From assembly GCF_015624485.1 (NCBI RefSeq), contig NZ_CP061378.1:7031501-7095500 (forward strand): a stretch of DNA of 64,000 bases, given 5' to 3'. The position numbers and the translations under genes were made by a program. The DNA comes from Bradyrhizobium genosp. L (GTDB lineage: Bacteria > Pseudomonadota > Alphaproteobacteria > Rhizobiales > Xanthobacteraceae). This document shows positions 54,202 through 62,614 of this stretch, in pieces; position 1 is the stretch's first letter; every line of letters starts with the position of its first letter. The notes under the pieces were generated by a model. That model was given only the letters and a program-made list of their open reading frames with translations. It was not told the origin of the DNA and ran no database searches.

Positions 54202-54792
54202 TCAGAGGTACCGTTTCAGGTCGGTGGCCGCCTCTTCGGGCGATCGCTTCAGGTTGAACGGCGAGACGAAATGGCCGTCGCGGTCCATCAGATAGATCAG
54301 CGCGGTGTGATCCATCGTGTAGTCGCCATCCTTGAGCGGGACTTTCTTGGCGTAGACCCGGTATTCCGACAGCACCTTGGCGATCGAGGCGGGATCGCCG
54401 GTCAGGCCCTTGAGGTGCGGATCGAAGCTCGAAAGGTAGTCCTTCATCGCAGCCTGGGTGTCGCGCTCGGGATCGACCGAGACGAAATAGGTGTTCACCC
54501 GGTCGGCGTCCTTGCCCATCGCGCGGAGCACCTCCGACATCTCGAACAGCGACGTCGGGCACACATCGGGGCAATGGGTGAAGCCGAAGAAGATCAAGGT
54601 CGGCTTGCCCTTGAGGTCCTTGTCGGTGACGGCCTGGCCAGACTGGTCGGTGAGTTGGAACGGGCCGCCGATCGCGGCCGGCGCGGCCACGGTGCGCAGG
54701 CCGCCGACCAGCCACAGCGTGAGGAACAGGCCGACCGCCAGGCTGGCGGCGAAGGCGGTGAAGATTACCAGCGGGCGGGCGGTCCGGGGCAT
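54202..54792 (-). CDS. SCO1/SenC family copper chaperone
   Basis: The protein has 196 residues with an N-terminal membrane anchor (about 8-28), then a thioredoxin-like domain with the copper motif GFTHCPDVCPTSLFEM (CxxxC) and the distal His in DYTMDHTALIYLMD. SCO proteins load copper into the CuA site of subunit II of aa3 oxidases, so it serves the ctaC product at the start of the window although the genes are 47 kb apart. It follows an 18-base gap after a 63-residue membrane protein. Confidence 0.92.
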   Translation of the reverse strand: MPRTARPLVIFTAFAASLAVGLFLTLWLVGGLRTVAAPAAIGGPFQLTDQSGQAVTDKDLKGKPTLIFFGFTHCPDVCPTSLFEMSEVLRAMGKDADRVNTYFVSVDPERDTQAAMKDYLSSFDPHLKGLTGDPASIAKVLSEYRVYAKKVPLKDGDYTMDHTALIYLMDRDGHFVSPFNLKRSPEEAATDLKRYL

Positions 54793-54810
54793 GATGTCAG
54801 GACATCCTTG

Positions 54811-55002
54811 TCAGAAGCAGGCGGAGATGCCGGCCGTGATCATTTCGAAGAACACCGCGGTCCCGTAGTGGAACCAGAGCGCCGCGGCGGCGACCAGCGC
54901 AAGCCCACCGAGGCCGGCAGCGCCCCAAAGGATCGCGGACGCCAGCCGGCCCTGTGCCGGAACGGCCACGTCGTGGGGCTGGACGGAGATCGGCTGGGCC
55001 AT
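54811..55002 (-). CDS. Small single-helix membrane protein upstream of SCO
   Basis: The protein has 63 residues: a hydrophilic start (MAQPISVQPHDVAVP), one long membrane helix (about 22-44) and a short tail with FFEMITAGISACF. Its stop lies 18 bases before the SCO start on the same strand, so co-transcription is likely. No family is recognised with certainty. The longer frame upstream overlaps a repeat. Confidence 0.65.
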   Translation of the reverse strand: MAQPISVQPHDVAVPAQGRLASAILWGAAGLGGLALVAAAALWFHYGTAVFFEMITAGISACF

Positions 55003-55090
55003 GCGGTTGAAATAAGCCCGGTTCAGGCAGCGGGCAAGCGTGATGGTGAGACCCCCGATCACGTGATGCTGAGGGGTTCGTTCTCGATTC

Positions 55091-55175
55091 GTCATGTCCG
55101 GGCTCGTCCCGGGCATCCACGTCTTGCTTTGCCGGGCGCAAAGACGTGGATGGCCGGGACAAACCCGGCCATGAC
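55091..55175. repeat. Palindromic repeat, GTCATGTCCGGGCTCGTCCC type
   Basis: GTCATGTCCGGGCTCGTCCC and GGGACAAACCCGGCCATGAC are inverted ends with an inner ATCCACGTCTT-AAGACGTGGAT pair. Lies between the small membrane protein and the ClpP-like gene. Confidence 0.8.
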
Positions 55176-55191
55176 GGAGAGTTCAAGCAGC

Positions 55192-55647
55192 TCAGTGCGC
55201 GCTGGCCTGTGCGTTGAGGTAGCAGGGCTTGTACATCGCCTCGAGCTGCTTGCCGTGCAGGAAGATCATGCGCCGGGTCAGGCCGCCGCGCGCATTGATC
55301 CATTTCCGCACTGCCGGCGGGTACATCAGATAGAGCATGTGGGTGGCTTCGGGATTGGTCACCGCGCGCCCGTCGTCGCCGTAGTCCCAGGCCGCATGGA
55401 AGCCGAGGCTGGCATGCGAAGTAACGCAGATCCGGTCGTGAGGAATCTTGCCGAGCAGGATGGTGCAGGCCGAGGCGCAGAGCCCGTCGATGATCACGGT
55501 ATCGCCCGAGGCGCGCATGTCCTGAAAACGATCGACGTAGGTTCCGATCCGCCCGCCGCGATCGTCGGCGATCCTGACCACCGCCTGCGACGCCCCCACT
55601 CCCGCCAGCAGCAGAACCGCAGCGAGCAACCCCGTCATCAACCTCAT
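55192..55647 (-). CDS. Secreted ClpP-fold (COG3904-like) protein
   Basis: The protein has 151 residues with a signal peptide (LMTGLLAAVLLLAGVGASQA) and a ClpP-like fragment: IDGLCASACTILLGKIP matches the CASAC serine-like segment of the larger protein at 27524, and HASLGFHAAWDYG follows. It lacks the N-terminal half of that domain and may be a minimal paralogue. Function unknown. The start was fixed by the signal peptide; upstream codons are not supported. Confidence 0.7.
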   Translation of the reverse strand: MRLMTGLLAAVLLLAGVGASQAVVRIADDRGGRIGTYVDRFQDMRASGDTVIIDGLCASACTILLGKIPHDRICVTSHASLGFHAAWDYGDDGRAVTNPEATHMLYLMYPPAVRKWINARGGLTRRMIFLHGKQLEAMYKPCYLNAQASAH

Positions 55648-55933
55648 TGGCCAGCCCCAGTCGAAACCGAATCTGTTGGTCTTGTGATGCAAGTTATAGC
55701 GAGCGTGTTGCGGAAGCGGATTTTTGTCCAGACGAGGGTAGCCCATCAAAACAAATTCAAATTGGGTGTTGCGCGCGCGCTGCAGTTGCGAACCCAAAGG
55801 TCCCAAACTGGAACATGTCGGCGCATCTGCTTGATGCCCCACCGCCACAGGCAAGGGCCATTTGGCGTTGACCACATGCAATGACGCGGTCTTCAATCCC
55901 TTGGGGCATCACTTGGGGCTGGGGGAATCAAAA

Positions 55934-57592
55934 ATGGCTGACGATGCAGATGTGATCGTGGTTGGCGCCGGCCTGGCCGGCCTGGTCGCCGCAACCGAGA
56001 TCGCCGACGCCGGCAAGCGCGTCATCGTGCTCGACCAGGAAGGCGAACAGAGCATTGGCGGCCAGGCGTTCTGGTCGTTCGGCGGCCTGTTCCTGGTCGA
56101 TTCGCCGGAACAGCGGCGGCTCGGCATCAAGGATTCGCCCGAGCTTGCGCTGCAGGACTGGATGGGCACCGCGGGCTTCGATCGCGAGGAAGACCATTGG
56201 CCGCGCCAATGGGCCGAAGCCTATGTCGCCTTCGCCGCGGGCGAGAAGCGTGACTGGCTGCGCGCGATGGGCCATCGCCTGTTCCCGATCGTCGGCTGGG
56301 CCGAGCGCGGCGGCTATGACGCGATGGGCCATGGCAATTCGGTGCCGCGCTTTCACGTCACCTGGGGCACCGGCCCCGGAATCGTCGAGCCGTTCGAACG
56401 CCGCGCGCGCGAGGCCGCGAAGACCGGACGCCTCGTCTTCAAGTTCCGCCATCGCGTCGATGCGCTCAGCGTGACCAACGGCGCGGTCGATGGCGTCAGC
56501 GGTGCGATCCTGGAACCGACCGGTGTCGCGCGCGGCGAGAGTTCCTCGCGCAATGTGGTCGGCGACTTCTCACTGCGTGCGCCAGCGGTGATCGTCGCGT
56601 CCGGCGGCATCGGCGGCAATCATGACCTGGTGCGGCAGAACTGGCCGACGCGGCTCGGCACGCCGCCGAAGTTCATGATCTCAGGCGTGCCCGAGCATGT
56701 CGACGGCCGCATGATCGGCATCACCGAGGGCGCCGGCGGCCGGCTGATCAACCGCGACCGCATGTGGCATTACGTCGAGGGCATCCAGAACTGGAATCCG
56801 ATCTGGCCGCGCCATGGCATCCGTATTTTGCCGGGGCCGTCGTCGATGTGGTTCGACGCGACAGGCAAGCGGCTGCCGGCGCCGCTGTTCCCGGGCTCCG
56901 ACACGCTCGGGCAGCTGCACTACATCATGAGCACCGGCTACGATTACTCGTGGTTCATCCTGACCCAGAGCATCATCAAGAAGGAGTTCGCGCTCTCGGG
57001 CTCGGAGCAGAACCCGGACCTGACCGGCAAGAGCTGGCGCATGACCATCAAGCGCGCCACCAACAAGGGCGCGCCGGCGCCGGTGGAAGCGTTCAAGCAG
57101 CACGGCGCCGACTTCATCGTGCGCGACAATCTCGCCGATCTCGTCACTGCCATGAACAAGCTCGCCGGCAGCAATCTCCTAACGCTCGATGCCATCAAGA
57201 CGCAGATCGAGGCGCGCGACCGCGAGATATCAAATCCCTTCGTCAAGGACGCGCAGGTGATGAACCTGCACAATGCGCGCCGCTATCTCGGCGACAAACT
57301 GATCCGCACCGCCAAGCCGCATCGGATTCTCGATCCCGCGCACGGCCCGCTGATCGCGGTGAAGCTCAACATCCTGACCCGCAAGACGCTCGGCGGCTTC
57401 GAGACCGATCTCGACTCACGGGTGTTCGGCAACGACCACCGGATCATCAGCGGCCTCTACGCGGCCGGCGAAGCCGCCGGCTTCGGCGGCGGCGGCGTGC
57501 ACGGCTATCGTTCGCTGGAGGGAACGTTCCTCGGCGGCTGCCTGTTCTCGGGCCGCAATGCGGGACGCGCGGCGGCGAAGGCGGTGGGGTAG
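55934..57592 (+). CDS. FAD-dependent dehydrogenase (FAD-binding dehydrogenase/KstD-like)
   Basis: The protein has 552 residues. The FAD Rossmann motif is DVIVVGAGLAGLVAATEIAD at residue 8, followed by QSIGGQAFWSFGGLF, and the C-terminal FAD segment GLYAAGEAAGFGGGGVHGYR, all of the fumarate-reductase/3-ketosteroid-dehydrogenase family. The substrate is unknown. GGGGGAA precedes the ATG at 55934; a long in-frame upstream extension is not supported. It stands alone, facing away from the ClpP-like gene. Confidence 0.9.
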   Translation: MADDADVIVVGAGLAGLVAATEIADAGKRVIVLDQEGEQSIGGQAFWSFGGLFLVDSPEQRRLGIKDSPELALQDWMGTAGFDREEDHWPRQWAEAYVAFAAGEKRDWLRAMGHRLFPIVGWAERGGYDAMGHGNSVPRFHVTWGTGPGIVEPFERRAREAAKTGRLVFKFRHRVDALSVTNGAVDGVSGAILEPTGVARGESSSRNVVGDFSLRAPAVIVASGGIGGNHDLVRQNWPTRLGTPPKFMISGVPEHVDGRMIGITEGAGGRLINRDRMWHYVEGIQNWNPIWPRHGIRILPGPSSMWFDATGKRLPAPLFPGSDTLGQLHYIMSTGYDYSWFILTQSIIKKEFALSGSEQNPDLTGKSWRMTIKRATNKGAPAPVEAFKQHGADFIVRDNLADLVTAMNKLAGSNLLTLDAIKTQIEARDREISNPFVKDAQVMNLHNARRYLGDKLIRTAKPHRILDPAHGPLIAVKLNILTRKTLGGFETDLDSRVFGNDHRIISGLYAAGEAAGFGGGGVHGYRSLEGTFLGGCLFSGRNAGRAAAKAVG

Positions 57593-57720
57593 GCTTTGCA
57601 CCTATAAGCCCAGCGGCGTCATGTGACTGGCAACTACGTCCGCTCTAGTGACGAGGTTCGTGCGGCGTCGCAGTATGTCGTGATGGGTCAAAGGCGACGA
57701 TGGGGGCCTTACACCCAGGT

Positions 57721-57942
57721 TCAAGGTTTGCATCTATTGCAAGGCTGAACATCAACCCCTTCGTCAGCTATTTGCTTCACGACGGCGAAAGCCTGATTAC
57801 GGTCATATGGGCCTAGCCAAATGCCTGGCTGACTGTTGATATCGGTCGGTTGCCAACGACCGTGATCGCATATCGTGCATTCAGCAAGATGCGTTCGTGC
57901 GCGCTTACGGTGCGTATTGCGATAGATGAAATACTCGACCAT
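57721..57942 (-). CDS. Small protein with two CxxC pairs
   Basis: The product has 73 residues: HRKRARTHLAECTICDHGRW and the end VQPCNRCKP give two C-x-x-C pairs, consistent with a small zinc-binding protein; a GIWLGPYDRNQAFA segment lies between. Similar short proteins with this shape occur in proteobacteria, but no function is known. Codon usage and GC are lower than in the core of the window, which suggests recent acquisition. Confidence 0.55.
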   Translation of the reverse strand: MVEYFIYRNTHRKRARTHLAECTICDHGRWQPTDINSQPGIWLGPYDRNQAFAVVKQIADEGVDVQPCNRCKP

Positions 57943-58214
57943 CCTGAAGTCTCAAGGTGCGCATCGCGTAGGCCAATAGCTGACCTTTACCTAAGGTAGC
58001 AGCGTAGAGTTATGCTGCGTTGGGTCAACAACGAACTAGCTCACACAGCGCTAGGTCCGTTCCGGGTTCAAAAGGCGAAGTTAACTTGGATGAGTTATTT
58101 CGCAGAGCAGTTCTAAGCTCGCTATAATCGGAACCATTGAAGTTGCTGTAAACCAGCCGTGATTCAAAATAAGCCAACCCTTGGTTCTTAGAGAGCGTTT
58201 CGCAGAGGAAGTAT
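57943..58214. other. Gene-free, less GC-rich interval
   Basis: No coding sequence is seen between the small CxxC protein and the next gene. It includes the unmatched sequence GTTGGGTCAACAACGAACTAG (in part) and an AGAGGAAG ribosome site just before 58215. No tRNA was found. Confidence 0.35.
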
Positions 58215-58874
58215 ATGGGCTACCTGTTCGGTCTCATCCCCCTCTTCGTTCTGATCGTGTGGTTGGTTGGCGCAGTCCGATTGGCCTCTCGCGGTCATGT
58301 GCTATGCGGAGTGCTAGTGGGCATTGGGATCTTGGGCTTTGTCGCTCCTCTTTTCCTGCCGCTAACCGGGGCATGGCTGCAGCAAATCGAACTGCCGGCG
58401 TCTTTTGAAACGACCAGCATTTTGGGTCCAGGAGACCGAACGTTTACAGCCACGATCCCAACAGCGCGGGTCCAGAGGTACATCGATGGTCGCTTCGAAA
58501 CCGGCTGGTTTGTTCACAGTGCTGGCGGAATGTTCTCGATTGGACTGACCGCAGACGGACGAATCGCCATCGCCGCGGCCCGTACCAAGCAAATCGAATT
58601 CTTTAACCCGGACGGATCATCGGCCGGAGCACCGCAATCGTGCATTTGGTCCGGCAGCCACAATGACGGAGTGCTGCGGCCCTCCGACTGTTGGGTTAAC
58701 GGCGTGGTATTCTTGGACCCCGTTCAGACGGGTCATCCGGGGATGCATTGGGCGACTCTCGTGCTGTTTCCACTCTGGCATCCGTTCGTCGCTTGGCTTC
58801 TCGCCGGAGCGGGTTTGCTAGGAGCAAAGATAACCAGCGAACCAAGAGTTCGCGTGCAAACAGATCGTCTCTAA
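58215..58874 (+). CDS. Membrane protein of unknown function
   Basis: The protein has 219 residues: two N-terminal helices (about 2-20 and 30-52), a soluble middle (about 60-175) rich in beta strands with GRFETGWFVHSAGGMFSIGL and a last helix (about 180-200) before a basic tail. AGAGGAAG lies five bases before the ATG. No family is recognised. It lies in the low-GC accessory stretch without related neighbours. Confidence 0.6.
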   Translation: MGYLFGLIPLFVLIVWLVGAVRLASRGHVLCGVLVGIGILGFVAPLFLPLTGAWLQQIELPASFETTSILGPGDRTFTATIPTARVQRYIDGRFETGWFVHSAGGMFSIGLTADGRIAIAAARTKQIEFFNPDGSSAGAPQSCIWSGSHNDGVLRPSDCWVNGVVFLDPVQTGHPGMHWATLVLFPLWHPFVAWLLAGAGLLGAKITSEPRVRVQTDRL

Positions 58875-59111
58875 GTCTAACGCGACTTGATGTCGTCTTC
58901 GGGTCAGCAGGCGACATGATCTAACACCGCTAAGATGTCCGCGAGGGCGCCAACAACCGCTATTCACCAACTCGCCACCGCTTCGTCCTACGAGCGGGCA
59001 AATGCTACCGTAAGGCACGCCGCTGATGGTTCTACAATAGCGAGAGCACCAATGCGGGGATCAGCTCCCGCAGCGGCCCCGGGGTCGCTCCGCTCGCCCG
59101 GGCTACGGGAT
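58875..59111. other. Gene-free interval between convergent hypothetical genes
   Basis: No coding sequence recognised. The segment contains CGGCCCCGGGGTCGCTCCGC, resembling pieces of the dispersed repeats, but no complete element. Confidence 0.3.
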
Positions 59112-59723
59112 TTAGGTTTGTAAAATGGTCGAGTAAGCGATCTTCCTCGGAGCAGCCCAGTATTGATCGACAAGCTCGGCAGCCTTGGCAGGCTCGATGC
59201 GCTCGCAACATATTTGCACCAGCGTCAGTTCTACAGACTCAACTGTCAGCCGCTTTACCCAGGGAGCGACGGAACGATTGGCTGAAATGTCGCGTGACGC
59301 CGGAAATGCAAACTGCTCGCTGCGAAAACCCATGCACCAATTGAGCCGTATGTCCCAATCAGGCGTGTAGCGCGCAACCGCAGTCCGCATCTCGTTCAAT
59401 TGCCTTTGTGGAAGGATCAAGGCCGCAGAGATGTCGGTGCGACCGCTACCGGCCCGCGTTCTCCAATCTTCGGCTTCGAATTCGCGGAAGCACAAATCAA
59501 TTCGACCTTCTGAACGCTCAAGAGACGGAAACCGCCATCTCCATTCCAGTTCGTCTTTTATGAATACCAGTTTGACCCAACGTATAGGCTCCTCCCGATG
59601 GGAATGCGCTTCGATTGCGCTTGAGGCCCATCGAACGATAGCCCCATGACATCGTAAGAATGGATCGAGCGTATGCCTGTGAAAGGAAAACGAAAGAAAC
59701 AAATTCCTATGTCCGTCGCCCAT
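59112..59723 (-). CDS. Hypothetical protein
   Basis: The product has 203 residues, mostly soluble with a mixed pattern of strands and helices: VKLVFIKDELEWRWRFPSLE, ILPQRQLNEMRTAVARYTPD and the end VELTLVQICCERIEPAKAAE. No family recognised. GGGAG lies about 12 bases before the ATG. It follows a small membrane protein on the same strand with 17 bases between, suggesting a two-gene unit. Confidence 0.5.
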   Translation of the reverse strand: MGDGHRNLFLSFSFHRHTLDPFLRCHGAIVRWASSAIEAHSHREEPIRWVKLVFIKDELEWRWRFPSLERSEGRIDLCFREFEAEDWRTRAGSGRTDISAALILPQRQLNEMRTAVARYTPDWDIRLNWCMGFRSEQFAFPASRDISANRSVAPWVKRLTVESVELTLVQICCERIEPAKAAELVDQYWAAPRKIAYSTILQT

Positions 59724-59740
59724 GCTCCAATCTCCCTAGC

Positions 59741-60034
59741 TCATCTCTTTCTCTCCCTGCCAAAAAGGACAGCCAGGAGCTGAAGGCCGACGGCGATCGG
59801 CCCCACAATACCGAAGAGCCCGTTCTGCCATCCTCGAAAGCCCTCGTACTCGGACAGGGTATGCTCTTTGCCCTGTTTGCCGCAGTAGGTCTCGATCCCA
59901 ACACTACATTTGCGAAGCGGTGCATCAGGATACATCCATGCCCCGTAGGCCAGCGTCGCTACCACCGCCACGTAAACCGCGATCATAAGCTTCCGCCAGC
60001 CGGGACGAAGTCCTGTTGGTTTGATGATGCTCAT
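59741..60034 (-). CDS. Small hypothetical membrane protein
   Basis: The product has 97 residues: basic start, a membrane helix (about 16-36), a periplasmic segment with two cysteines (APLRKCSVGIETYCGKQG) and a second helix (about 70-90). The start at 60034 was chosen because the helix follows closely. It is the first gene of a probable pair with the protein at 59112. Family not recognised. Confidence 0.5.
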   Translation of the reverse strand: MSIIKPTGLRPGWRKLMIAVYVAVVATLAYGAWMYPDAPLRKCSVGIETYCGKQGKEHTLSEYEGFRGWQNGLFGIVGPIAVGLQLLAVLFGRERKR

Positions 60035-60173
60035 CCTGTGAATACGGCCGCGAACACTGCCGATTTCTATCCCAGAATCAACCCAAGGTCGGCTTCGGGT
60101 CAAAAGCGGACTTGCTAGCCGTTCTGTCCTAGTATGCGTTTGCGCTGTCGCCATCAAGTAGCGGTATCGATCG

Positions 60174-60482
60174 ATGGGCGCACCAATTCAACGCAGTGCC
60201 GCCGTTTACGCCTATCTCAAAGCTTTCGGCCACTCCGAGCACGAAATAGCTGGCTGGAGTGTGGACACGAGATTATACCATGACCTTGGCGTTTGAGGCG
60301 ACAACGCCATCGATGACTTAGAATTCCTGGCGAGGCGATTTAGCGTCGATTTGTCGGGCTTTGCGTTTGACGCGTATTTCCCTCCTGAGTTCGAGGGACG
60401 GACACGCTTCGAAAGAATATCCTCTACTTCAATCCTCGAGGCTGTCTGCGCACCCGAAGACCAAGGTCGCATCGTCCGCTAA
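60174..60482 (+). pseudogene. DUF1493-like gene with an in-frame TGA
   Basis: Translation from 60174 reads a DUF1493-like protein across a stop: SAAVYAYLKAFGHSEHEIAG, then DTRLYHDLGV, TGA at 60294-60296, then GDNAIDDLEFLARRFSVDLS and FAFDAYFPPEF. The family normally has a tyrosine-type residue and GDD at the position of the stop. The frame is otherwise intact to the TAA at 60480-60482. So it is one point mutation from a full gene of about 102 residues, a fresh pseudogene or, less likely, readthrough. Confidence 0.72.
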
Positions 60483-60769
60483 CGCTTCGCGAGAAGCGGA
60501 CTTCGACCGACGCCGCTGTCATGTCCGCCAACACGATGCATAGGTGGCCGGTAGCGGCAATTTTACTCCCGCATTTGATATGGATGCCTCATGGCGTCGG
60601 CGCTGCAACATGATCGACCTCTTCAAATCCCGAACATGTGTCCCCAAATCTTGGTAAGGGACACTACAATCGAGCCTCGGAATTTTCCGGTGGCAAGCTG
60701 CCTGCTAACTGCGCAGCGTCCGAGGCAACAAACGTCGGCTCTTTGAGGACCGGCGACAGGAGAGCGTCG

Positions 60770-61015
60770 ATGACCAAGCTCAAAATATTAGGCGCAGTGC
60801 TGGTTCTTGCCACGGTCAAGCTGATGCCCGCGTCGGCGCAGGTCTCGGAGCCGGCTGCGGCATCGGCTCAGGATCCAAACTTCTCGATCTATTCAGATCG
60901 CAGGCCCGGCTTCAGCGCCAACGCGGCGATGGCTGAGACACCGCCCCAAGATGTGTTAGGGCCGCGAATATCCGTGCGGCGACATCACTCACGTCATGCG
61001 ACGAGGCGTCACTGA
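60770..61015 (+). CDS. Small secreted protein
   Basis: The product has 81 residues with a signal peptide (LKILGAVLVLATVKLMPASA, cleavage after ASA) and a short basic, His/Arg-rich mature part ending RRHHSRHATRRH. AGGAG lies seven bases before the ATG at 60770. Short secreted proteins of this kind are frequent and unannotated in Bradyrhizobium. No function can be proposed. Confidence 0.6.
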   Translation: MTKLKILGAVLVLATVKLMPASAQVSEPAAASAQDPNFSIYSDRRPGFSANAAMAETPPQDVLGPRISVRRHHSRHATRRH

Positions 61016-61299
61016 CTGAGGATACCTAAGCTCTCCTCCAACCGGACCATTCCCTCCGAATGACTCGCGAGTTGGTCGGGGGCACAGCCTCAGTGAATAT
61101 CCGCGGGCGAAAGACAAGCAGAGGCGCACTGCTGGCGCAACGGTCAGAGCGATCCTCCACCGGCTTCAAGATCAGGCAGTTGCTCGATCGACTGACGCTT
61201 GCGGATGACCGAGAGCGCTCGGCGCGAGGCAAAGTGCGCCCGCGACAATTTGGTCTCAGCAAACGAAGCATAATAAGTCTCGATATCTCTTCTGGAGTC
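61016..61299. other. Gene-free interval
   Basis: Frames are open on both strands but neither has a recognisable product or a good ribosome site. The region lies just downstream of the DapD-like gene end. Confidence 0.3.
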
Positions 61300-62304
61300 T
61301 TATTTGACGGCGTGAAGGGCCGGATTGAGACTGCCCCATGATTTGTTGCGCGGAATTGCTTCGACCGCCCCGGTCTGTGAGTGGCGTCGGAAGAGAATAT
61401 TGGATTTACCGGATAGCTCGACGGCCTTTACAACCTCTCCCGAAACCTGTCGGACGAGCGTGCCCGCTGTCACGTAACAACCGGCCTCCACGATGCAATC
61501 ATCGCCAAGTGCGATACCCGTACCGGAATTGGCGCCCAGCAAACAGCGCTCGCCTATGGATACGACTTGTTTGCCGCCACCGGAAAGGGTGCCCATGATC
61601 GATGCACCACCGCCGACATCCGTACCATCGCCAACCACGACGCCTGCACTGATCCGTCCCTCAACCATTGAAGTTCCCAGGGTTCCGGCATTGTAGTTGC
61701 AGAAACCTTCATGGAGCACGGTCGTTCCGCGTCCCAAATGGGCGCCCAATCGGACGCGGTTGGCGTCAGCGATACGGATGCCTTCCGGCACGACATAGTC
61801 GGTCATGCGCGGCAGCTTATCGATACTTCGTACTTCCAAAACCACAGAAGATGCGCGAGCTGCCCAGCGCAGCTCTTCGACCTGATCGGGCAGGCATGGC
61901 CCCAGGGAAGTCCAGGCGACATTTGCAAGGATGCCAAATATTCCGTCCAGACTGGCCCGGTGTGGCTGGATGAGACGATGACTTAGAAGGTGAAGGCGCA
62001 AATAGACGTCGTGAGCATCTCGCGGAGATTGAGCCAAGTCCTCGATGACGGTCCTGACTGGAATCGTGGAGACCGCACGGCGGCGATCAGTCGGCAAACA
62101 CGCCGCGATTCTCGATCCCAAGGCGGCACTGGCTTGCTCGGCTGTCAGAACCGCCGACCCGGATGGACCAAAAGAACTGCCAAGTATGGGATTCGGGAAC
62201 CAGGTATCGAGGACAGTCCCATTATTCGCAACAGTGGCCAGACCATATCCTTCTGCACCTGATGTTTCGTGGCTTTCGATTCTCACGACAGACTGTCCTT
62301 CCAT
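61300..62304 (-). CDS. dapD: DapD, actinobacterial-type tetrahydrodipicolinate N-succinyltransferase
   Basis: The protein has 334 residues. It follows the mycobacterial type DapD throughout: a GYGLATVANNGTVLDTWFPN start, the PYDA-like region AHDVYLRLHLLSHRLIQPH, RIADANRVRLGAHLGRGTTV, LHEGFCNYNAGTLGTSMVEG, RISAGVVVGDGTDVGGGASI and the SGKSNILFRRHS tail. The hexapeptide left-handed beta-helix carries the acyltransferase site. It acts in lysine and diaminopimelate synthesis. It is unlike the short DapD of most proteobacteria and lies without dap neighbours, which points to a transferred or secondary copy. Confidence 0.85.
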   Translation of the reverse strand: MEGQSVVRIESHETSGAEGYGLATVANNGTVLDTWFPNPILGSSFGPSGSAVLTAEQASAALGSRIAACLPTDRRRAVSTIPVRTVIEDLAQSPRDAHDVYLRLHLLSHRLIQPHRASLDGIFGILANVAWTSLGPCLPDQVEELRWAARASSVVLEVRSIDKLPRMTDYVVPEGIRIADANRVRLGAHLGRGTTVLHEGFCNYNAGTLGTSMVEGRISAGVVVGDGTDVGGGASIMGTLSGGGKQVVSIGERCLLGANSGTGIALGDDCIVEAGCYVTAGTLVRQVSGEVVKAVELSGKSNILFRRHSQTGAVEAIPRNKSWGSLNPALHAVK

Positions 62305-62614
62305 TCGTGCACAGGCGCGTATCTACAACTTTAGCGCGGTCGCGCTGGTCGGTACAGCTTGCTGCGTCGCCCGCTCGGCGAAAAGACGATTGGGCGGCCT
62401 ACTTCCGGCATGGGTCAGACGCTGCCGTAACGCATCGAGATCGCGCTTGGTACAGCCGCAATTCGCAATCTTGGTACTGTTTTATGCGCCGGCGCAGCGC
62501 ATCTATTCGCTTGTAGCAGGCGACCGAACTGCCACCGAACTGCCTTGGCAGTTTCCCGGATAGCCGGCGCCCCCACGGTTCCACCAAAGCGACAAAGACG
62601 AAGGAGCAATTCCC
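62305..62614. other. Gene-free interval between dapD and the MDR oxidoreductase
   Basis: No coding sequence recognised in 310 bases between divergent genes. It must contain their promoters. AAGGAG at 62601-62606 is the ribosome site of the oxidoreductase. A repeated ACCGAACTGCC (62525 and 62535 region) is the only visible local repeat. Confidence 0.35.

Noticed and set aside
60294..60296. TGA in the DUF1493 frame as a selenocysteine codon
   Set aside because: No selenoprotein family is known for DUF1493 and no SECIS-like hairpin was seen right after it; a point mutation is simpler.
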